A DNA stretch of 64,000 bases from Phocoena phocoena (GCF_963924675.1 NC_089239.1:4515001-4579000), one strand, 5' to 3'; positions 20,670-31,813 are shown, counted from the first letter of the stretch. Notes: a model not told the origin generated them from the sequence alone. A program made the numbers and translations.

Positions 20670-21352
20670 TGGTAGGAGGAGAACTTTCTCTACCCCAGCA
20701 GTCCTCAAACTTTTTGGCACCAGGGACTGGTTTCGTGGAAGACCATTTTTCCACAGACGGGAGGTTGGGGGGGGGATGGTTGGGCAGTAGGTAATGTGAG
20801 CGATGGGGAAGGCAGATGAAGCTTCACTTGCTCACCAGCTGCTCACCTCCGCTGTGCGGCCTGGTTCCCAACAGGCTGCGGACCGCTACCAGTCTGCAGC
20901 CTGGGGGGTTGGAGGCCCCTGCCCTACCCACCTCATGTCTGTATAATTGGTGCCTGTGAATTAACTGGCAATGGACAGATTCACAGGAGAAAAGCTTATT
21001 CTGCCATGGGAATATTTAGTAGCAGGTGACCTGCCGAGTAGCCAGAGGTAAAGGTTTATATACCACCTTAACAAAAAAGGGGGAGGTTAGGACTCTAATG
21101 GGAAAGTACAAAAGGGTCTGTTGGTTGTTTTCATGCTACAGGGTCACTGAATTCTCACTTCCCAAAGCTAGGGGCCAGTCTGCTCCCAAACAGGGATCAG
21201 GGGAGGAAGGGGTCAATGGCAGCTGTATTTTGGGGGAGGCTCAGCTTCCCCAAAGGGAAGATGTTGTTTCTTTCTGTGGGGGCTGATCACCCCCAGTTTA
21301 AAGTAACTGAAAAGAGTTTTCATGCCGCTTTGGTAAGCTGTTAACTCCTTCG
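20670..21352 (-). repeat. 3' LTR of the ERV, with a hAT MITE inside
   Basis: The minus-strand U3 start is at 21352 (mutated TG), the TATA-like box at 21055-21062, the poly-A region near 20991-21000 and the LTR end at about 20670. It aligns with 26939-27381 along its whole length once the MITE at 20696-20921 and its 8-base duplication are set aside. The corrected length is about 449 bp against 443 bp for the partner. Confidence 0.85.
20696..20921. mobile_element. hAT-type MITE (MER1-like) inserted in the LTR
   Basis: One terminus is CAGCAGTCCTCAAACTTTTTGG and the other reads (reverse) CAGGGGCCTCCAACCCCC, with GGTTTCGTGGAAGAC and the GGTTCCCAACAGGCTGCGGACCG block of the MER1 group inside. The 8-base target duplication CTCTACCC / CCCTACCC (20688-20695, 20922-20929) differs at one base. 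That is the hAT hallmark. Confidence 0.88.
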
Positions 21353-21365
21353 TTTCCCCCTTTTG
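21353..21365 (-). promoter_or_regulatory. Polypurine tract of the ERV
   Basis: The minus strand reads CAAAAGGGGGAAA immediately before the 3' LTR. This is the plus-strand DNA priming site expected of a retrovirus. Confidence 0.75.
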
Positions 21366-24300
21366 AAATTTCTCAAGAAATTTCACAGACAAAAAGCTGT
21401 GTCGATTGCTATGAAGAGAAGACAGTTTAGAAATTGGGACGTGAGCCATCTTCAAAGGGAAAGAAGAACAGATTAGAATGAAGAAAAGCAAAGATGAATG
21501 GTTGGAGCAGACTATAAGCCCAGTTTCTGAATCTAGAGGGTTAAACATTGGGTTCAAAGCATGTTCAGATGGTGGGGGGAGGATGCCAGTGGCAATCCAA
21601 TGGATTTTCTGGTTTTCAGTTTGAATGTCTTTGTTCATGGCCTCCCACACATGACCTGATGGGTTGATCAGTCCTTGGAAGTTTTTTTCAAGTCAACCAG
21701 CTTCAGCTTGCAGGAATTTTTCAGATCCTTGGAGAAAAGGGCAGTTTACAAGACAATCTAGAGACTTCCAGGGAGGATCTGGGCAGTCAGGTCTGATTTC
21801 AGTGACACCAAGTCAGTAGAGTGGGAGAGAAATTGAAAATGTTCATTTTGAGGGCCATAACTCGATATCAAAGTAAGCTAGAAGAATAGAGAATTTGGGA
21901 AAAACCAACAAAATGTGTAAGATGGCACGATCCAGTCCAGTTTACAGGTAGATAATAAAACCTCAAAGAAAACCAACAGGACTAGAATCTGATAACCCAC
22001 AAGGGTGTGTTATAGTTTTCTATTGAAACATCTCTCTATATTTACCTCCTTCTTTAGTCATAGGTAAACAAAGTAAGATCATTCTTGCTTACAAAAATAA
22101 GTCTTATCTCATTAAATGTGGCCTGATTATTCATAAGGGCAGCATGAAGAGTAATTGACCACACAGGCCTTTTAAAGTTTGCTTTGCTGGAAGCTGAGGA
22201 GTCTCAGATTGCACTTCTAAAGCCTCTTGAGACCAGGAAGCCAAACCAAGAACTTGTCATTAGACTTCACATGCAGAGCCTATAGATTTCTGTGAATCCT
22301 CTTCTTGCCGTCCCCTGAATATCTTATAGTTCCTGGGCTTGCCAGGGAGTTACCTTCCTTAATGACCTGTAAGGTTGGGAACCCTGAAAGTCAGGTACCA
22401 GGCTGGTATTTCCAAGAGGACTTTGTAAGCACTGGCTCCGTAAACTCAAGCTTACTTCCATAGAACTGAGCGCTCATGCCTAATTCTACGCACATCATTC
22501 TCAAATATGACTTTCCAGTCAAAGCCTCAATTACGTAACTAATGTTTCTAGTCATGTCTTAATACCAGGAGGAGAGATTCTTACTGAAACTGTAAATAAT
22601 GATATTGACATGAAAATAAGAATACTCAGTAAGAGTTTCTGAATTCTGGAGGAATCAGGCAGAAGAAAAAATCATGTTTTATTTCTGTTTACAAAAGTGT
22701 AATCTACTAAAGTGTTATGACTTATGGATAGCTTAAGAGAAAGGAGTTCCTTACATCTAGAAAATAGAACATTGAAGAACATGCAATGTTCCAAACGAAA
22801 TCCATAAAAAATCATAATTATTCTCCATCACTTCATTCACTCCCATGTAATTAGTTCTTGTTCTGCTTGTACTTGGGTTAGCAATTTCATGAACTCATTG
22901 GCTTTTCCACTAGAGTTCTTGTAAAACTTGACTTGGTCCAGTGGTATGATCTCAAAGTGAATTAAACAATGCTATCAAAAACCTGTACCCCAGACCCGGC
23001 ATCGTCTTTTTCCTGGGTTTCTGAGACAGTTCATTTCTGCTGAAGTTTCACTTTGTTCTGTAGCTGATTGCAAGTGCTCTCAGAGAAGAACAAGGGTAAA
23101 CCCATAACTATCTGTGAATGACGCAAAAGCTTAGAAAGGGCATGGTTTATGATCTAATGAGAGTTCATTATAAACATAATGCAACTGACTAAGAAATTTG
23201 GTTGTTTCTGTGACATACAAAATTTTCAATAGTTTCTGGAATTATGACCGATAGCATGATACCATTGTTTTCTACTGTCACGCAAAGCAGCATAAAGACC
23301 TGTCATGAACAGCAAGGTCACTGAAAAATTTCTAGGAACTGGATATAATCCCTGAAATATTTACATTAACGACATTTACCCATATAAAAATAACCTAGGG
23401 AAGGTTCAGTATCTCTTCTTATTTGACAATGCTTTTTATACAATTAAATTTATCAAGTAAACCTAAGTATGTTCTAACATTTCTTTTTGTAGAAAGTGAA
23501 ACAAATCCCTTGAGATTTTCCAGATTCCCTCTGGGAAACCTCTAAGTCATCTTGAGATAAAGATTTCATTTAGAAGTTGATTTGGGGGAAGGCAAAGTAT
23601 CAAAAGTTGTCCAAAATGTCAAAAAGTTTGAACACGTGATTAAATAAGATCATAGGTCACTGTGAAAAAAATACTTCGTTATTTATTTAACCAAAGTGAT
23701 GATGAAAGATTTTAAAGGCAGATACAGGAGGTAACAGTTTTGATCAAGACAAAACCTTAGCTCTTTAACTAATAAGAAAATTTGTTTCTCTTAAATTATT
23801 GAGAACATGATAAGGACAACATAGGAGATTATTCTGATTAGTCACAGAATCTGTTTCCTAGATGGATTATTTTAAGAGCTAAAGAAAAACCTTTTACAAT
23901 CTTTCATGAAGAGCAGATTAGTAACCCAAGAATTTCAGTCATTTTACGAGACAGAAAAGTCTAGCTTGACATCAGTAACCTACTGATATTATTTTTTCAT
24001 AAATTTTATTTATTCATTTTTGGCTGTGTTGGGTCTTCGTTGCTGCACGTGGGCTCTCTCTAGTGTGGCAAGCAGGGGCTACTCTTCGTTGTGGTGCACG
24101 GGTTTCTCACTGCGGTGGCTTCTCTTGTTGCGGAGCACGAGCTCTAGGTGCACGGGCTTCAGTAGTTGTGGTACGTGGGCTCAGTAGTTGTGGCACGTGG
24201 GCTCAGTAGTTGTGGCACTCAGGCTTAGTTGCTCCGCGGCATGTGAGATCTTCCCGGACCAGGGCTCAAACCCGTGTCCCCTGCACTGGCAGGTGGATTC

Positions 24301-26032
24301 TTTACCACTGCACCGCTAGGGAAGTCTCTAACCTACTAATATTAAAGCTCATTTTAAACCCTCACAGATAAATCTATTTGATCTAAGCCAGCTTGAGAAC
24401 TTTTTTTCCCTGCATACTTTTTAGAGCTTTCTAAGTCCATTCAGATTTTTGTCCTATTCTTTTGTCTTTCTCATTGTGAAACAACCTTTAAACAACCTCT
24501 AAACAATTACTTTAGGACAAAATTACTTTCTTTTTCCTTTAACAAAGATACATCTTACGTTCCTTGCATACAAAATTGTTTCCCTCCCCTTTCATTATTT
24601 CTAGTAGTTTCATTTACATATATTAATTATAAGTTTTAACTATGAGTAACCTTTATTATGCAGAGAAAACTAGGAAGTAGACCATTGTGAATTGTCTGTC
24701 ATGTACCAGCATTTTATAGCGATTAGCAAATTTATGAATATATATACCATTTCACAATTTCTACAGATATATGCTTCTTTAAAGTAAAAAAATAACAATT
24801 TCAGTGTGGGAAAAGAACACGTTTATTAACAAATCCAAATATCTCTAGTTTCTTTTAAAAAATAACTAATCCAAATATCTCTAATTTCTTTTAAAAGTGT
24901 AGAAACTTATACTCAGGATAAATGTTTTAGTAGTTTCTTATTTAGAAATGATTTATATCTTTAATGAATATCTGTTACTTCATGAAATATAACTCTAAGT
25001 TTGCAAGTCACCAAAAGGGTTTTGGAATCTATTTTTAGGCAGATATGAAAAAACATAATTATTTTTCAAATAAAGTGTGTTGGAACAATGACTCAATTTG
25101 ATTAAATTCAAATGTATAAATTTTATAATCTTAAACATACAGTAGATATACTATAAGCCTATTTGACTAATTAACCCAGGTAGAATAAAAATGTATGCTT
25201 GGACTGTATTTAATGCTGACAACTCTGAAGAAATACCTGTTTTTATTAAATCAATTATATCGAACTAGCCTTATTTGCCCAAATCATGTGAACTTGAAAA
25301 GCATTTGGACTAATTTCTATATTTCTGAGAACTTTAGGAATATTTTAGTTATATAAGTGCTTATTTTTCTCTAAGCCAATTAGAATACAGCTCCTTTAAA
25401 AGATTTTATAAATTAATTTGGCATAGCATCAGGAGGCAGGAAAATACCACGTATACCTAATTACATAAACATACAGACAGATGCAAGCAGAGACCTTCAG
25501 CTTTCATTCTAAAAGTTTAGCGGAGTTAGGCATAAACAGGAACACAAAACTCACGGGTTTATATTAGAATTCATTCTCATCTTTGCATCTCTTTATATTT
25601 TTATCCAAGTTGTGCTTCTGGCAAATGGAAGAAGTTAAGGTTATCTGCTCAATATGAGGGCTAAAGCTTTTTAATGAATATTTGTAGCGGAGATTTTTAA
25701 GATTTTCATTTGCCCTGATACGTAATCTTAAGGAGGCTGTGGACTAAATTTTGGAGAAGGGGCTGAGGAGGTGTCACACAGCTGTCTAGGCGTCTCCCAA
25801 GCTCATCTGAGTGGATGAAATATTCCGTCTATTCGCGATTAGCCTCTTTAGTTTGAGGTGGCTGCTTCTGGGGGGTCCCTGAGTCCCTTGAGCACCCTTG
25901 ATGGAGCAGGGAGCCTAAAGCTTAAGTGACTATACGGATTTTAAGGGCAGAATGAGAAGAGAAAGGTGTTAGAGGATCCAGTTTGAGAGATATTAAGTTT
26001 TCTCAAAGAAGCCATTGAAATTCTAAATTATC
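21366..26032 (-). pseudogene. Decayed ERV interior (pol/env region)
   Basis: AT-rich DNA between the polypurine tract and the protease remnant. No six-frame ORF of 60 codons or more is present from about 21650 to 26420, apart from the SINE insertion. Position and orientation imply RT, RNase H, integrase and env, in that order on the minus strand, but no motif of these could be read by eye. Most of the coding content has been lost to mutation. Confidence 0.55.
23992..24328 (-). mobile_element. CHR-type SINE, long form, inside the ERV
   Basis: Long form with 'gttgggtcttcgttgctgcacgtgggctctctctag' near the tail. A 22-bp unit (CAGTAGTTGTGGCACGTGGGCT-like) is present three times at 24160-24225. 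TAACCTACTGATATTA / TAACCTACTAATATTA (23976-23991, 24329-24344) match at 15 of 16 positions. Confidence 0.95.
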
Positions 26033-26290
26033 CTCAGTAAGTCACGTCCATAAGAAAGGAAACAGCTGGTGCTGGAGTGGCTGAGCATATGGTCAGCAGG
26101 AGTTCAAGAAGCGGCGAGGGCCGCTTACTCAGAGGAGACCCTGAGAAGATAGTTCCGGGTGGTAGGAGATTACATCTCACAGGCAAAGAGGAAGGGATTG
26201 TGATTGCAAGCTTTTTTTGAGCAGATGATCAAGAAAGTTGCCCCAGTATCAACTGAAAAAAATCCAGCTCCTGACCCTCTATTTTAATTT
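26033..26290 (-). pseudogene. Retroviral protease remnant
   Basis: On the minus strand the aspartic protease active-site motif D-T-G-A-T is encoded at about 26235-26250, and the C-terminal G-R-D-L-L motif about 65 codons later at 26035-26049. Order, spacing and orientation fit a gammaretrovirus-like (class I) protease. A one-base frameshift lies just before the active-site motif and stop codons fall between the two motifs, so the reading frame is broken. Confidence 0.72.
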
Positions 26291-26938
26291 CCATGGTAGG
26301 TTCTGGGGGTGTAACTGACAATTGCTGACCCCATCAATTGCCTTCAGTCATGGACCCACCAATCCATGACACCAGATGGGTGATACTGAGATGGCAATTC
26401 TCAGCACCACAAAGGCAATTTGATAGAAAGGAAGTTGAATTTAGCCAATCACAGGGGAACTGGACATTCAGTAAGAAAGCTCGGGCCCTCAAACTGGCAA
26501 TTGGCTGCCTCTAGAGAGAGACCCAACAGTTTGTGCCCCTTAGCCGGGAAAAGCCAGAAAGAACACTCCGGCTTCCAAAGCCAAGCTTGCAGGACACAAA
26601 ACACTTTTAGTCGGGACAATACAAAGTGGTAACACGCAAGGCAGAGAGAATTGCTATATGTGGGAGGGGCTGGTCCAACTCTAAGAATCAAATATCCAAA
26701 GAACTAGTTTTAAGCAAAAATTTTATCCTGTAAATCTAAATTTTAGAAAATCCCCCTTTAAAAATAGAGAGGGAGACAGAGGCTCTTCTTGCCCTCCCTT
26801 GAGCAGACCTTGAGCAGGGACCTGGGAGTCTGATTGGTAAGAAAGCTTACTCTTACCTGTGCTGGCTTGTCAGAACCCCTAATAGCTGAGCTGTAGGCTG
26901 CGGGAGTCCCAACCATCCCCATCCTTGTTACCAAAACT
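26291..26938 (-). other. ERV leader / residual gag region
   Basis: Only about 650 bases separate the 5' LTR from the protease remnant. A full gag would need around 1.5 kb, so a large deletion is likely. No gag motif was read. A primer-binding site is expected near 26900-26938 but none could be assigned to a tRNA. Confidence 0.45.
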
Positions 26939-27381
26939 ATTGGGAGGAAAACTTTTCCTCTATCCATTTAGGTCTTGTGCATGAGGGCCTGCAAATTAAC
27001 TGGCAATAGACAGATCAACAGGAGAAAAGTTTACTATGCATGTGGGAGTACTCAGTATTGAGTAACTCACTGAGTAGACAGAGGTAAACCTTTATAACCA
27101 ACTTAACAAAAGAGGGGTGTGGTTTAGAGCTTCAGTGTCAAAGTATAGAAGATTTAATTGATCTTTTTGGTGCTGTTGGGAAGCTGAGATTTCACTTCCC
27201 AGTGCTAAGGGTCAGTCCTCTCCCAGACAGGAGACTCTTGGAGGGGAGTCAACAGCACCTGTATTTTTTGTGTGGCTCTGCTGAAGTTCAGATAATGTTT
27301 CTTTCTGTGGCTGCTGATGGCTGAGATGTTTTCAGTTGAAAGTAATTTTCATACCACTTTGGTGGACTGTTAATGCTGTCA
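26939..27381 (-). repeat. 5' LTR of the ERV
   Basis: On the minus strand the LTR starts TGACAGC at 27381. It holds TTATAAAGG (near 27090) as TATA-like box, 'acttttctcctgttgatctgtctattgccagttaatttgcagg', and ends at about 26939. It is the clean partner of 20670-21352; shared blocks are easy to see but many positions differ, so the insertion is old. Confidence 0.85.
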
Positions 27382-27943
27382 CCCAATGCACACTAGGAGG
27401 TTTTAGCTAATGAATTCTCCACCTTCTCTCTCCTGACATCTTCTATTGTTTAATATTTGGTTCTTTTACTGGTTAGCCTTACAACTTTGAATAATGTATT
27501 TAATCATTAATTAATTCTTGTTTCAGCAACTTTCAACTCCATTTTTATGATTAAGATATCAGGATTCCTACCCCCATCCCTTCCCCATTTCCACTCCCCA
27601 CCTTCTGTCACTTACACTGAAGTTTACCATCTTCAGGTTGATCACATTTCTTTCTTTCCTGTAGCCACAATAAAAGTTGATTCTAAAAGTTCAAAACCAG
27701 CAAACAGTTCTGAGTAAATTCTGGCTAAGTGATGTGAGTCTCTTTGGAATGGTGACGGGATCTCTAGGGAGAAAACACATCCCTACCCGCAGATCCCTTT
27801 GTCACTCAAAGGAGAATGTTGTTAAAGCAAGATCCAGTTTTCTTTTTGATCCTTGCTTCAAATTATGCCATAATTCATCTCGCCTCTTATTTGGACCATG
27901 TTTGCGTTTAGATTATTTCCCTAAAGTTTCTAACTATTTTTCT
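27382..27943. other. Low-copy sequence, nothing recognised
   Basis: AT-rich flank of the ERV. No target-site duplication could be matched to the other flank (20666-20669 versus 27382-27385). Confidence 0.45.
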
Positions 27944-28018
27944 TTCTCTTTTTCTTTCCCCTTTCCTCCCACCCTCCTTTCCTCCCTCCCTCCCTCCCTT
28001 CCTTCCTTCCTTCCACTG
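27944..28018. repeat. Pyrimidine tract, CCTT/CCCT-rich
   Basis: TTCTCTTTTTCTTTCCCC changes into CCTCC and then perfect CCCT/CCTT units. Nearly pure pyrimidine on the plus strand. Confidence 0.92.
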
Positions 28019-28059
28019 TTATCTCCTAACCTTTTTCTAAGTTCTCCATAATATTTTTT

Positions 28060-28700
28060 ATTTTATTGAATCTCCATCTTCTCCCTTTCCCTTTATTTCC
28101 TGGAGAACTCCCAGAACTTCCAAAGAAACAATGCATGGGATGTAAACCTTCTGAGTCCTTGGACATCTCAAATTACTTTTATTCTCTCTTCACAGTTGGT
28201 CACTTATTTCCTGGTAGATATATTTTAGAATTAAAGTTATTTCCATTAGAAATTGAAAGGCATTGCTCTGTTATCTTCTAGTCACCAGTGATGCTGAAGA
28301 GTATCTGATTTTTGTTTCTTCGCAGGTAATTTATTTTCCTTCAGTGGAAGTTCTCAGGGTGTTCTCTTTATCTTTCATGCTCTATAATTTCACAAGAATA
28401 GGTCTAGGTCTTTTTCATTTGTTGAGCTGTACCCTCAGTAGGCCCCTGTAACCTTCATCTGGAGAAAATTTTATTTTTTATTACTGCTTTGACTGTTTCT
28501 TAAACTCTTGCTCTCTTTCTGGGACATTTATTAGATGAACTTCCTGAATTAGTCCCCATGTCTCTTTATTCGTATTTCTATTTTTTTCCTCTACGTTTTG
28601 AGAGATTTCTTCTATTCTGTTCTCTGGTACTTTTATTGAACTTTCTCAGCCCTCATCAGCCATACTTAAGATCTCTGACTTTCTGATTGTGTATTTTTTA
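28060..28700 (-). mobile_element. Old L1/HAL1-like fragment, antisense
   Basis: T-rich plus strand with phrases such as 'ttcttaaactcttgctctctttctgggacatttatta' and 'gagatttcttctattctgttctctggtacttttattgaact' that resemble the antisense of old L1M/HAL1 elements. The match is loose. Confidence 0.42.
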
Positions 28701-29846
28701 ATGGCATGTTTTCATTGTTTGGGGATGGAAAATATCTTTCTGAATAGGATGCTTTAAAAGTGCTTCCTTGCTCCCTGAGTTTTTTTCTGTTTCTTCTGGT
28801 TCTTGTTCTTTTTAAAAAATCTCTTTTAAAATCTTGTTCAGAATGAAGATACTTGATTCTCTTTGTATACCTGACGATCTCTGGTTTCATGTTCACATTT
28901 AATGTAAAAGGACGGTGCAGCCTGGGAGGCTTCCTCTGGTGCTGTGTAAGCAGCCTGGCTCCCGGAGAGGCCTCTCTCTCTCCCCGCAAGGAGGGATTCT
29001 TACCAGGCCTGTTGCATAAGGCAAAGCAGGGCTTGTGAACTGGCAGGTTTTACATCACCTGAGAGAGGAGTCAGCTGGGAGATTGGGGGGCCTCCTCCAT
29101 CTCTATCCCTAAAAAAAGGCCTTATTCTGGGTCATCACTATTCCCACTGGAAACCTAACTTCCCCCCAGATTTCTCTGATTTATATAGAGAAGGTTTGCA
29201 TAGTGCTGTATTGGTGATAATGGTAGGGTAATCAATTTTTTTTAGAGCCTCAATTTGGGACACAGTTGCATCAGACTAAAAACAAAACAAAACCAAAAAA
29301 CAGACTCCCCAAACCCATAATAGTATAATATAAAATAAGTATACCTAAGTATGCTATAATGTAACACAAAAATACGAAAAACAGGTGTTTATTTGCAACT
29401 CTAGGTCATTCCGTAATATTTACTTTTCTGCTACATACATGCTATTACTTAAAATAACAGGAGGACTAGAGAAGAGTGGCAATTAGTAGTATTTAATAGT
29501 AAAAGAATTAATAATAAATAAATAATGAAAATTAATTGATAGTAATTAAACAAATACTGTGTCAGAAAATGTAATTATATTTTTATAATGTTCCTCTCTT
29601 TTGATACAACAATTTATCTTACCCCTTTTTGGAAACCATTTATTGTATATTTTCGTTTTTTAGGCTATATTATTGGGTATTCCTAAGATGCATAAATGTG
29701 ACGGTTTTTTTTAACAAGGGAAACACAGTAGGAATAATTAAATAATTATTACCTATATCTAATAAAACTGACAATGACATATGTTTTCTGTCCCTTGATA
29801 CAGTTGGATATTTTTACTTTCTGTTTCCTTTTCCAATAATGCTTCT
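28701..29846. other. Low-copy, AT-rich sequence
   Basis: No gene recognised. An A-rich stretch ('ctaaaaacaaaacaaaaccaaaaaac') lies near 29275-29300. Confidence 0.45.
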
Positions 29847-29865
29847 TTGAATTGCTAACAGCTTT

Positions 29866-29996
29866 TTCTTTTTCTTTTTTTTTTTTTTGGCCATGCCACG
29901 TGGTTTGTGGAATCTTAGTTCCCCAACCAGGGATTGAACCTGGGCTCTCGGTAGTGAGAGTGCAGAGTCCTAACCACTGGACCACCTGGGAATTCC
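29866..29996 (-). mobile_element. Short tRNA-derived SINE of a second artiodactyl subtype
   Basis: Minus-strand head GGAATTCCCAGGTGGTCCAG, B-box-like GGTTCAATCCC, body ending 'accacgtggcatggcc' and an oligo-A tail. Total length is about 130 bp, shorter than the CHR copies. TTGAATTGCTAACAGCTTT (29847-29865) and TTGAATTGCTTACAGCTTT (29997-30015) match at 18 of 19 positions. The right-hand duplication copy overlaps the end of the hAT-like frame at 30006-31813. Confidence 0.93.
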
Positions 29997-30005
29997 TTGA
30001 ATTGC

Positions 30006-31813
30006 TTACAGCTTTAAGTAAAAAGCCTTCTTTTCTTTTATGTAGTAGTAAAACTGAACACTGTCAAAATTCACTGCCTCCCAGTGCTCTTATTAAGCCC
30101 ACATTATACTGATTTCTGGAGTCAGGCCAATGTGATGGCCTCAAGCTAAATAACCCCTCAACAAAGGCATTTGGCCACGGGATAGTTAGGATTTTTACTT
30201 ACCAGCGCTAGCAGGTTTGTAGACTTGTAGGAATTTGTTTGCAGCTCTCCCAAAATGTTCATTCACTTTGTATCTATGGGCTTTTCCTGTTGGACCAGCT
30301 CTCTGCTAATCAGGTCCTTTTGCATTTATAATTTCATCATATAGGCCGGCCATCTCCAAAATGTCCATCATTTTAAAACACTCTGAAGCACGTCAGGTGT
30401 CATCATAAATTAAATCTCTCTTTGTGGGGGAAAAATACTTTAAAAAACACAGAAGTAATTTGAACTTGCGAAATCAAAGCTGGATTTCAAATAAGTCATG
30501 GTTTTAGTAAACAAACTAAGAAACTCCTATTTAAGTTGACTGCTCCTTTCCAGTAACAGTTTTTTGAGTCTGGAAGTAGTCTTATTTCCAAAAAATGAGT
30601 CATTTCTTTTCTTCTGTGTGACTTTTTACTGCAACCTACATTTCACATCAAACAACTCAGACGCGGTGAGTCTCACCTTTTCTAGGATGCTTACGGGCTC
30701 TTCACAGATCATCAAACTATTTTGCAGAAACAGCACATCAGTTTCCGTTTTACTGTAATCCTTTTCTCCATCCTCATCCCCAATGTGTTTCCAAGCACTC
30801 TCGTGTTTTCCACGTTCTTCTCGTCCCACATTTAGAAAACATGATTATACGGGAGGACAATCTTTTAACTTAATTTCTGTGGCTGGCAGCAAAAACAGCC
30901 GTCTTGTAGGCAAGAAGAGACCTCCTTACAAAATATCGGAAATCTAAGTGCTTCCGCATGTTTTGAAACACCTGGGAAGTGATCAAAAACTTTTCATTAC
31001 GAAAGCCTCAGTAGCACACAGGTAAGCAAATCACATCTTTTTCTTTTCAGCAGTGTTCTGTACAAGGTGTGAAGGACATTTGACAGCTGAGAGCTTTCAT
31101 TTTCTTCGGTAAGAACTTTACACAGGAAATGGAATTTGCCAAAATTTACATTCCTGTCCTCTGCCAAATATGCAGCTAGAGGAGGGAAGCTGAGGTTATT
31201 TTTGGACAGGATTGTTGATTAAGATGATTTGAAATTCCATTTTTGAAATCAAAGTGCGTAAGAACTAGGGGGAGAATTTTTTAGTTGCTACAATTTGATG
31301 CTTCTTTTGATACATACACAGTAAAAAGCATAATCCCTGGTAAGATTTTACAGAATGAGTGGAGTGCTACAGCGTTAGGGGCCAGCACAAAATTTATCAA
31401 AATGTTCCCTTTCGTTTGCCCACAGGTCATTTCACTTGCGTCTTCTTAATCAGAAAATGTTTACTCAATTTCATAGAGCAATCAAAAGAAGAATACAATA
31501 CTATGAGCTTTTTTGGCATGGTGTACTCAAGATAACTCAACAGTCACTAATTTTGACTGAGCATTGGTGTCTTTGGGGAAACAAAAAACTGGATGGATTT
31601 AGAAGTACTTGCCTGTCTCATCCCAGACGTTTGAGGTCCAGTCTCTAGGAGTACTTTTATGCCCTCTTCTCCACAATGACCAAACTCTTTCTGGCATGTC
31701 ATGCAGTGTGCCCTGCTTTGGTTATTTATTTCCCTGATCCAGTTGTATGCGTCTTTCTGTCTGTCATTAAAATAACACAGCTGTTTAGTCTCGTTCAGTG
31801 ATGTCTGGGTCAT
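30006..31813 (-). pseudogene. Decayed hAT-transposase-like frame (KIAA1586-like), copy 1
   Basis: The intronless minus-strand sequence follows a hAT-type protein from end to end, in shifting frames. It has an N-terminal zinc-binding segment starting at 31813 (CxxC at about residues 37-40, followed by a degraded segment in which the expected His ligands are not His). Then come C-G-Q-T-K (about 31440), V-N-F-G-K (about 31130-31180), the T-R-R-L-F-L-L-P-A block that corresponds to family T-R-W-L-S-L-L-P-A (30878-30907), an F-F-G-N-K-T block (about 30580) and a C-terminal F-Y-Y-Y-I-K stretch ending at about 30006. Stops and frameshifts occur throughout. About 1.8 kb, close to full length. Either an ancient hAT element or a retrocopy of a gene derived from one; no poly-A tail is left to decide. 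Family is recalled knowledge; function of the live protein is not claimed. Confidence 0.72.

Larger units (their letters stand above)
20670..27381 (-). mobile_element. Old endogenous retrovirus, class I type, both LTRs present
   Basis: Two diverged direct repeats of about 445 bp (20670-21352 after removing a 234-bp insertion, and 26939-27381) flank about 5.6 kb. On the minus strand each starts at TG or a mutated CG, has a TATA-like box and an A(A)TAAGC-type signal, and ends near TTTTCCTCC. A polypurine tract (21353-21365) precedes the 3' LTR. The interior has no ORF of 60 codons or more for several kilobases. A protease remnant lies at 26033-26290. The provirus is strongly decayed and cannot make protein. 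The short distance from the 5' LTR to the protease suggests that most of gag is missing. Confidence 0.85.

Noticed and set aside
24160..24225. Three regularly spaced 22-bp repeats that could look like a CRISPR array
   Set aside because: The units abut without spacers, sit inside a SINE, and the window is mammalian.
20666..27385. 4-bp target duplication for the ERV
   Set aside because: TCTT and CCCA do not match; either the LTR ends are misplaced by a few bases or the sites have mutated.
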